Assembly (NCBI GenBank): GCA_020736575.1
Contig: JAGPYM010000002.1
Location: 992,001 to 1,056,000, forward strand
Length of the DNA: 64,000 nt
Reading direction: 5' to 3'
Source: Thelonectria olida
Lineage: Eukaryota > Ascomycota > Sordariomycetes > Hypocreales > Nectriaceae
Shown here: piece after piece, positions 58,339 through 64,000 of the stretch
How positions within the stretch are numbered: position 1 is the stretch's first letter
How the letters are laid out: each line of letters starts with the position of its first letter
Made by a program: the position numbers and the translations under genes
Notes under the pieces: model-generated
The model's input: only the letters and a program-made list of their open reading frames with translations
Databases searched by the model: none
Told to the model about the DNA's origin: nothing

Positions 58339-60599
58339 ACTTAGGTTGAATGAAGGGATAGAGAATGTGTCAGGTATGAAACCAAATCACTGGAAATTGC
58401 AATTCTCGTGCGGTATTCAATCTCTTTTGGCCATGATCCGCCGCATCCTGCATACTTGCTACGTCCGGAATCTCAGCTCTTCCTCCTCCTTAGCTTGCTC
58501 AAGGGGCACTCAATAACAAGCTTCGAACTGTTTCAGATGGTATTTTTTGGGTCACTGACCACGAGTTCCCGCCGACCTGATGCTAAATATATTACCCGAT
58601 ATACTCAGCTTCTTGATGCAACTTGAATCGAATGACACGTTTCCTCAAAGCGATGGTGAATCTGGGGCCCAGCTAAGAGAATGAACTGAGCGAGTGGAGC
58701 GAGAGAGAAACTGGCGATTACGACGGGCGAACGCAGTAGTGGCACTGCGAGACAACACAAGGATCGGTACCCTGACTACTCGTTCCTCATCATTGATAAG
58801 AGCGTATACTTTCTGGATATTCCAGCCGTTGCGCTCAGAAAGCTGCATGTGCCATTACCCTGTGACATGTATTCCGGGCGTCTGGGCACCGCCAAATGCC
58901 ATTTGGTCGCAGAGACTCGACAGGCAAGTCCTATTATATACCGTAGGTATACATAGGTATTTTGTGTTCAGTGCGGAATGTCACACGGGGATTTACGAAC
59001 GTATTGAAACGAAGTTTGCATCCTTGCACAATTCTTTAAAATGATCAGAAGCTTGTTCCCGGATCTACGGTGCTGGTCCGAAGCCCCCCCCCCATGGGAA
59101 TCAACGGCGCATCCACTTTCAACGCTCATCCGAAGGCTGGACGAGTATTTTTGGCCATTTTTCCACGTCAGGAAACGGCCGAGCAAAAACTGCATCTAGT
59201 ATCGCATCAAGCAATTGATGAGTGATTGATTGCATGGATCAAGCCGATGTGTTGGATCGTCGGCACGGAGCATCGCCACGGGCTCCAATCTTAATGTGAC
59301 GCAACAAATACGAGTCGGCCGCCCAGATCAAAATGGTCAATGCTTGTGCATCGAATCATTTAGATATTCACTCTGAATAGCCGTGTCTCGGGTACTAAAA
59401 TCACTGAAGAATGGTTTGCTCATGACTACGTATAAGGATCGGCGCTGCAGACTGCTTGGCCGTGTCTCAGCCACGCATCTAAATCCTTCCGAATTCCTCA
59501 ACAGTTCTTCACCAGAGCTTCTCCCGTAATTTGTCTCACCCATGGGCCAATCTCTCTTCAGCTGGGAGGGCGGAGCCTCGGAGGATGGTTTCAGCCACTC
59601 TCTGGGGTATAGTGGCATATTGGCGATTGAGTGAAGAAAGGGCCAATGAAGGTCAAGGCTGCTTTGTGTGACAGCTTGACATCGTCGACTTCTTCGTCGT
59701 CTTTTTAAGTCTAATTTAAACGCGTGCATTCTCGTTGGTAGTTAATTATCACGCCCGTCCTGGAACTTTCCATGACCTCAGTCCACAGGCACCGCTCTCC
59801 TCTCATTCACCGGTCAAAAAAGCCCCTGTGCCAGTGCCGACACCCGAGCAAACGAAACGGCGCCAATTCAAGGCCGGCGCTATCGTCTTTTAGGTTGCCT
59901 TTGGACCAGACCGCCTGAGCGGATTGGTCGGAATTGGCTCTTCCCCCTGTTTCGAAGAATACGGATAGGGACCAGGACTTCCAAGCTTCTTCTGGCAAGC
60001 GCTTCACAAGGGGCGAAGACAGGGGAATGATTCTGGAATCTTACTGCGTGCGACTACAGATGGAACGACTGCGTGAGGGGAAGAGAGCGACGTCGTCAGC
60101 AGCAAGATCTGAGACTCTTCCGAGAACCAGGTTGTAATGAAACCCTGATACCCTGCAACCCCAACTGCCAACGCATATGCCGCCTCGCATAATTAATTAG
60201 AAGAACTGAGGACACAGTCAGACGCAGCCGTTGGTGAATTAATACCTAGGCAAGCTTCATCTCTCTCAGCCCGTGATGTAATATCTCTCCACCCAGCGCT
60301 ATACGAAACGCACTGGGCTAAATCCCACCTCATCCCCCATGACTCGGTCCACTCATTCGCTCAGCCTCAAGCTTCTTTCTCTTCCATCTCAGAAGGAGGA
60401 AGGATCCCCGCCTGTCATTCATTTTGGAGGCTTGAACAAGTCGCATTAAAAGCACGATCCCCCGCAGTCTCTAGCTTGAACCTTGCTTCTCCTTTTGTTA
60501 GTTCTGCCGCTGCCACATCCTTTTTTCTTAACCTTGCATACCACTGACATCACACTCTTTCATTGTCTGTTGTTTAATTGATGTATACTATTTCTCGTG

Positions 60600-60650
60600 G
60601 TGAGTTCCTTAACGTCCCCATCTTCAGATGAATGCTAATGCCGCTCACAG
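60600..60650 (+). other. Probable 5' UTR intron of the PGAP4-like gene
   Basis: GTGAGTTCC at the left, branch-like GCTAAT and GCTCACAG at the right give a 51-nt intron-like segment ending 106 bases before the start codon. Confidence 0.5.
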
Positions 60651-60756
60651 TTTGTTGCTTGTATTTGTTAGGGTAGCGGAGGCGTTTGTCATGTATTCCT
60701 TCCCCTCAAGTCACTGAGTTTCTTACTTCGCCTCTGCTCTTTGGTAGCCATTCACC

Positions 60757-62022
60757 ATGAGGCCCGTCATCATCACCAACGTGGCCCTGGCCATTATCTG
60801 GCTCTGTTTCTTCCGATACTGCCAGAAGCATTCGTTTCACGACCCCTCAACCCTTTTCTACGACCCGGCAAGAGCTTACACCCAGGAATACTCCGCCGTC
60901 CGAGAAGCCGAAGCCCAGGAATTCCTCACGAAAGCTGCGACCATCCCTGCCACGGCGGCCAAACCCTTGCTCTACGACAACAAGACCGACACATCAGGCA
61001 ACTCCGAGAAACCCGAAGGAATTAAACTCTGCGTCGGTGTACCAAGCGTCCGGCGGGACCGGGAGAACTTTGTGGGAAAGACACTGGCTTCACTGGCTGA
61101 TACCTTGAGCGTCGAAGAGCGGAAGAGACTCAACTTGAAAGTTCTCCTAGGCGAGTTCGTCTCCTCGAGTCATCCTGTATATGGCCAAGACTGGCTCCCA
61201 AACATCGCCGACGAAGTTCTCGTCTACGGCGAGGACGGATCCAACCCCATCGAAGCCTACCATCTCATCGCCAACTCCTCGCTTCGATGGCTACCCGAAG
61301 ATTCCCGGAACAAGCGCGTGCAGCTGGACTATGCGAACCTGATAGGGAAGTGTCGAAACGAGGGCGCCGACTACTTTGTCCTGGTCGAAGACGACGTGAT
61401 TGCTTCCCGCGACTGGTTCAAGCGACTTACCAGATCCATCGAGGAAGTCGAGGCGCGCAGCAACGGACACGACTGGCTTTACCTCCGCCTCTTCTATACC
61501 GAAACTTACCTGGGCTGGAATTCCGAAGAGTGGAAAGTCTATCTCGGAAACAGTCTGCTCCTTTTCACGGTCGTGACAGGAACGTTCCTCTTTGTGCGAT
61601 GGAGGTCCCCAGCCATGAAGCCGCTCAAGGCCACTGATATGATCAAGGCGAATCTCGATCTGATCTACCTTATCGCATTCTGGATGGCAATGTACATTGG
61701 ACTGTACTTCATGGCGGGAAGGTTGTTGGTGAGCCCATACCGGGTTGGAGTCCATGAGATGCCACAATACGGGTGCTGCGCTCAAGGTCTGGCAATGCCA
61801 TATCGAAACCTGGACAAACTCGAGCGAGGACTCAGAGAACCGGGTTACGAGATGGCCGGAGACTCCTTCATCGACATGGTTGCGGAAAGAAACGGGCTGA
61901 AGAAGTGGGTGATGGTTCCCAGCGTGTTGCAACACATTGGCATCAGAGGGTCATCTGATCAAGGATACCTCAAAACGACGTGGAACTTTAGTTTCGAGAA
62001 GGGACCGTGGCCTCTGAGATGA
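60757..62022 (+). CDS. PGAP4-like (GPI side-chain) glycosyltransferase
   Basis: A single exon of 421 residues, ATG in context ACCATGA. A short N-terminal membrane helix (about 3-19) is followed by a GT-A-like domain: a nucleotide-binding start KLCVGVPSVRRDRENFVGKT, and an acidic metal site FVLVEDDVIASRDWF (EDD 211-213). Two more hydrophobic helices are inserted in the middle (about 264-281 and 302-321), followed by the catalytic C-terminal part (GYEMAGDSFIDMVAERNGL, VPSVLQHIGIRGSS). That insertion of a helix pair into the GT-A fold is the hallmark of PGAP4/TMEM246, the Golgi enzyme that adds N-acetylgalactosamine to the GPI-anchor mannose in animals. Fungal relatives exist, but their sugar donor is untested. 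No operon-like partner is nearby. Confidence 0.85.
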   Translation: MRPVIITNVALAIIWLCFFRYCQKHSFHDPSTLFYDPARAYTQEYSAVREAEAQEFLTKAATIPATAAKPLLYDNKTDTSGNSEKPEGIKLCVGVPSVRRDRENFVGKTLASLADTLSVEERKRLNLKVLLGEFVSSSHPVYGQDWLPNIADEVLVYGEDGSNPIEAYHLIANSSLRWLPEDSRNKRVQLDYANLIGKCRNEGADYFVLVEDDVIASRDWFKRLTRSIEEVEARSNGHDWLYLRLFYTETYLGWNSEEWKVYLGNSLLLFTVVTGTFLFVRWRSPAMKPLKATDMIKANLDLIYLIAFWMAMYIGLYFMAGRLLVSPYRVGVHEMPQYGCCAQGLAMPYRNLDKLERGLREPGYEMAGDSFIDMVAERNGLKKWVMVPSVLQHIGIRGSSDQGYLKTTWNFSFEKGPWPLR

Positions 62023-63428
62023 AAAAGAGAAAAAGATACCCGGGAAATAGGAATGGAAATGTTGCTTTTGCGCCAACGAATCAGCTGCGGAGCCAAACCT
62101 GGGGTTGCATCTCATGGCTAGACGACTAGCCATGAAGAGTCAAGAACCCAGCCCTTGAGTGGAAACTCTTGGACATCAGTGACTCCATCAGCTGCTTCTG
62201 AACTGTATGCACACCCCTCGAGTCGTCAGTCGCCGTTACCTAGTCGGGAAACGACCCGAGGTAGACCGTAGACGAAATCTGGGGGAGTGTGATGATCGGG
62301 ATCGTGACCGTGGATTGGCTCGGTGAGAGTCCGTCATGTCCTAAGGTGAAAGAAGACCGAATGGAACTGCATCTCCAGAGGGTCGTAGCAGTTGTAGAAC
62401 CATTTGAAGCCTCGGCAATAGCGCAAATTGATCAGCAAAGCAGCAAAAGGTTCAGATGAGACAACGGTAAGTCCTTCCCGAAGCAAAGCGTCTATACGAT
62501 GCGGGTGGTTTCGGGAGACTCCGGGACTGGTTTCCCGGCTCCGAAGGGCCGCTCGGGATGTTCCTGTGTCGTGGACCCCCCGGCCAGCCTTCTTCTCGGT
62601 GTATTGCCCCTTGCTCATGACGATGCGGGCGTTGGACGGAGAAGCTGGAGAGAGCTGTGTGCGCCTTGTTCCCGGTGGATCTCGCTGTTAGTTCCCCCGG
62701 AGCAGCGGAGGAGGGCGGTCTGGGATGCCGAAGTCTTCGGGGGCCGTGTAATTACGTAGGTCAACGTTACTAATTAGTTAGCAGACATCTCCCCGTAGTC
62801 ACCCGCCTAGCCAGAGCTTAGATAGCTTGCGAGGATCTATTGCTAGCTGAAGAATTAATGGAACTCTACAGCAATTGCAAGTTGGTTGCATCTGAAGTCG
62901 AGGAGCGGATAAGACCACGAGAATACCCCGTGCCGCCCATGGATTTGGGGTCCAGAAGAATCGCGTACCTGGAATGAGACCCCACTCTCGGAATCTAACT
63001 TGATGTGGCGTCAGCTCTTGATCCATCATGTGCCTGGCAGCTTGGGTAATGAATGGTCCCATGAGCTGTGAAGGTGCGGCTCCGTTGCAGGTCCTCCCCA
63101 AAGGTGCTATTATTGGGTGGTAGGATTCACCTGTGAAGCTTGAAGCTCAAGATGTGTTCAAGTTGCAAGTTCAATTTGAAGATTCCATAGATATCACGTC
63201 CTCGCGCGCACTTGTGGTGTTGCACAAGGTGCGCCCGGACTTAACGAACGTTGGGGGAGGGGAATGTAGCCATTTACTGCCGCACGTGACCTCTCAACAT
63301 CCGTTCGCCTCCAGTTTTCGGCACCCGTCGTTGAGTTTGAGGGGGAGAAACATTCGAGCTCTTAACCACCTCCCCTCAACGAACTTTGCGTGTCTCCCGA
63401 GCGCAAGAGCTTTCAGACACTTTTCAAA
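62023..63428. other. Intergenic: PGAP4-like 3' side and MPC1 promoter
   Basis: 1.4 kb without a supported gene. Short antiparallel frames are composition artefacts. Confidence 0.5.
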
Positions 63429-64000
63429 ATGGCTGCTGTTATCAAGGCAATCAACGCGAAGATCCGGTCGAACCCGGTGTCGGATTATCTCTGCTCGACC
63501 CGTACGTTTTTGACTCCCCCATCACACAGCTAGAGAGCGTCCCAAGTTTTTTTTTTTTGGTTCCAGACTCCGATATGTCCTCCGACCACGCAAAACCTGC
63601 CAAACTACAGCTTGGTGAAGCTACTCGAGCGCCGAAACCGATACGATAACTCGAAAGAATACGCTTTGCGACAGGTTTTACGGTTGCGTGACATGTCTGT
63701 TGTGCTGGGCAATTCGGCATCGGAACGAATCCGAGATGCCGAGGAGTCATGATGTTTTGCACAAATATCGCGAACTCAGGGCAAAACACCATCACCAACA
63801 AACACACGCTGACTTTGGCCGCATTTAGATTTCTGGGGTCCCGCATCCAACTTTGGTATCCCCATCGCTGCCATCATGGATACCCAGAAGAGCCCTGAGA
63901 TGTGAGACGACCCCCATGGCTTCCCCGGAAATTCCGCTGCTGACTCACCGGACTCGTAGGATCTCCGGACAGATGACGGGCGCCCTCATCATCTACGCCG
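63429..64000 (+). CDS. MPC1: Mitochondrial pyruvate carrier subunit 1 (3' end outside window)
   Basis: The first three exons are visible: 63429-63501, 63829-63901 and 63960-64000 (cut by the window edge). Spliced, they start MAAVIKAINAKIRSNPVSDY and continue STHFWGPASNFGIPIAAI, then MDTQKSPEMISGQMTGALII. These are the MPC1 hallmarks, including the HFWGPASNFGIPIAA segment of the first membrane helix. MPC1 and MPC2/3 form the inner-membrane carrier that brings pyruvate into mitochondria. Intron 1 is long (327 nt, GTACGT to TTTAG) and carries a 12-base T run; intron 2 is short (58 nt, GTGAGA to CGTAG). Start context is AAAATGG. Confidence 0.94.

Larger units (their letters stand above)
56034..60756. 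other. 4.7 kb gene-poor stretch with an AT-rich islet
   Basis: Left part: NF-X1 leader. About 57000-58400 is AT-richer than the flanks and carries broken frames of 60-126 codons without recognisable domains, plus short CTGCTAG-type repeats. A frame with an ATG at 59729 (59337-59729, minus, 130 codons, K/R-rich start) has no known relatives. A C run lies at 59084-59093. Nothing can be called a gene with confidence. Confidence 0.45.

Noticed and set aside
1..64000. tRNA genes, CRISPR arrays or intact transposons
   Set aside because: No convincing cloverleaf B-box sequence, regular spacer array, terminal repeat or transposase motif was seen by eye; a tRNAscan and repeat search would settle it.

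Overview
The window is nuclear DNA of a filamentous ascomycete (Pezizomycotina, most likely Sordariomycetes). The genes carry short introns of about 46-330 nt with GTRNGT-type donors, CTAAC-like branch sites and YAG acceptors. Base composition is near 50% GC with C-rich third codon positions, spacers are multi-kilobase, and the gene families are fungal: HapC, BEM46, DOP1/DopA and a Zn2Cys6 factor. There is no sign of operons, CRISPR, prophage or insertion sequences. I saw no tRNA or rRNA gene by eye.

Layout from left to right. 1-2299: 3' end of the CHD1 chromatin remodeler (+). 3358-3792: a TMEM14-family membrane protein (+). 4095-5339: a head-to-head pair, the twin CX9C protein CMC2 (-) and prefoldin subunit 2 (+). 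5340-9809: a 4.5 kb gap including a pyrimidine-rich leader. 9810-10790: HapC/NF-YB (+). 11821-13875: the RNA polymerase I factor RRN3 (+). 14529-16168: an atypical bZIP factor (+). 16510-22409: the giant Dopey protein DOP1 (-), which diverges from MON1 (+, 23294-25084). 25224-25839: a small hypothetical gene with an unresolved 3' reading frame (-). 27746-30859: a 1003-residue disordered fungal protein (+). 31189-33344: a membrane-anchored type-B carboxylesterase (-). A 4.2 kb gene-poor stretch follows. 37580-39875: a Zn2Cys6 factor (+), then a possible gene remnant (-). 41199-42293: PEX10 (+), convergent with a LYAR-type zinc-finger protein (-, 42872-44719). A 5.7 kb gap follows. 50443-51848: BEM46/ABHD13-like hydrolase (+). 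52513-56033: an NF-X1/FAP1-type protein (-). 56034-60756: a 4.7 kb gap with an AT-rich, repeat-bearing islet. 60757-62022: a PGAP4-like glycosyltransferase (+). 63429-64000: 5' end of the mitochondrial pyruvate carrier MPC1 (+, runs off the window).

The genes are mostly conserved housekeeping functions rather than a co-regulated cluster: transcription and chromatin (CHD1, HapC, RRN3, bZIP, Zn2Cys6, NF-X1, LYAR), endosome/Golgi traffic (DOP1, MON1), mitochondria (CMC2, MPC1, probably TMEM14), peroxisome (PEX10), protein folding (PFD2) and GPI-glycan or surface chemistry (PGAP4-like, esterase). All exon structures were read by hand from splice consensus, frame continuity and family resemblance. 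I found no convincing new multi-gene system. The items most worth a second look are individual: the bZIP lacking its invariant asparagine, the dual-frame small gene, short upstream ORFs before MON1, a start-codon-only exon, the long mixed-charge tract of CHD1, and the AT-rich islet with a CTGCTAG-type repeat.
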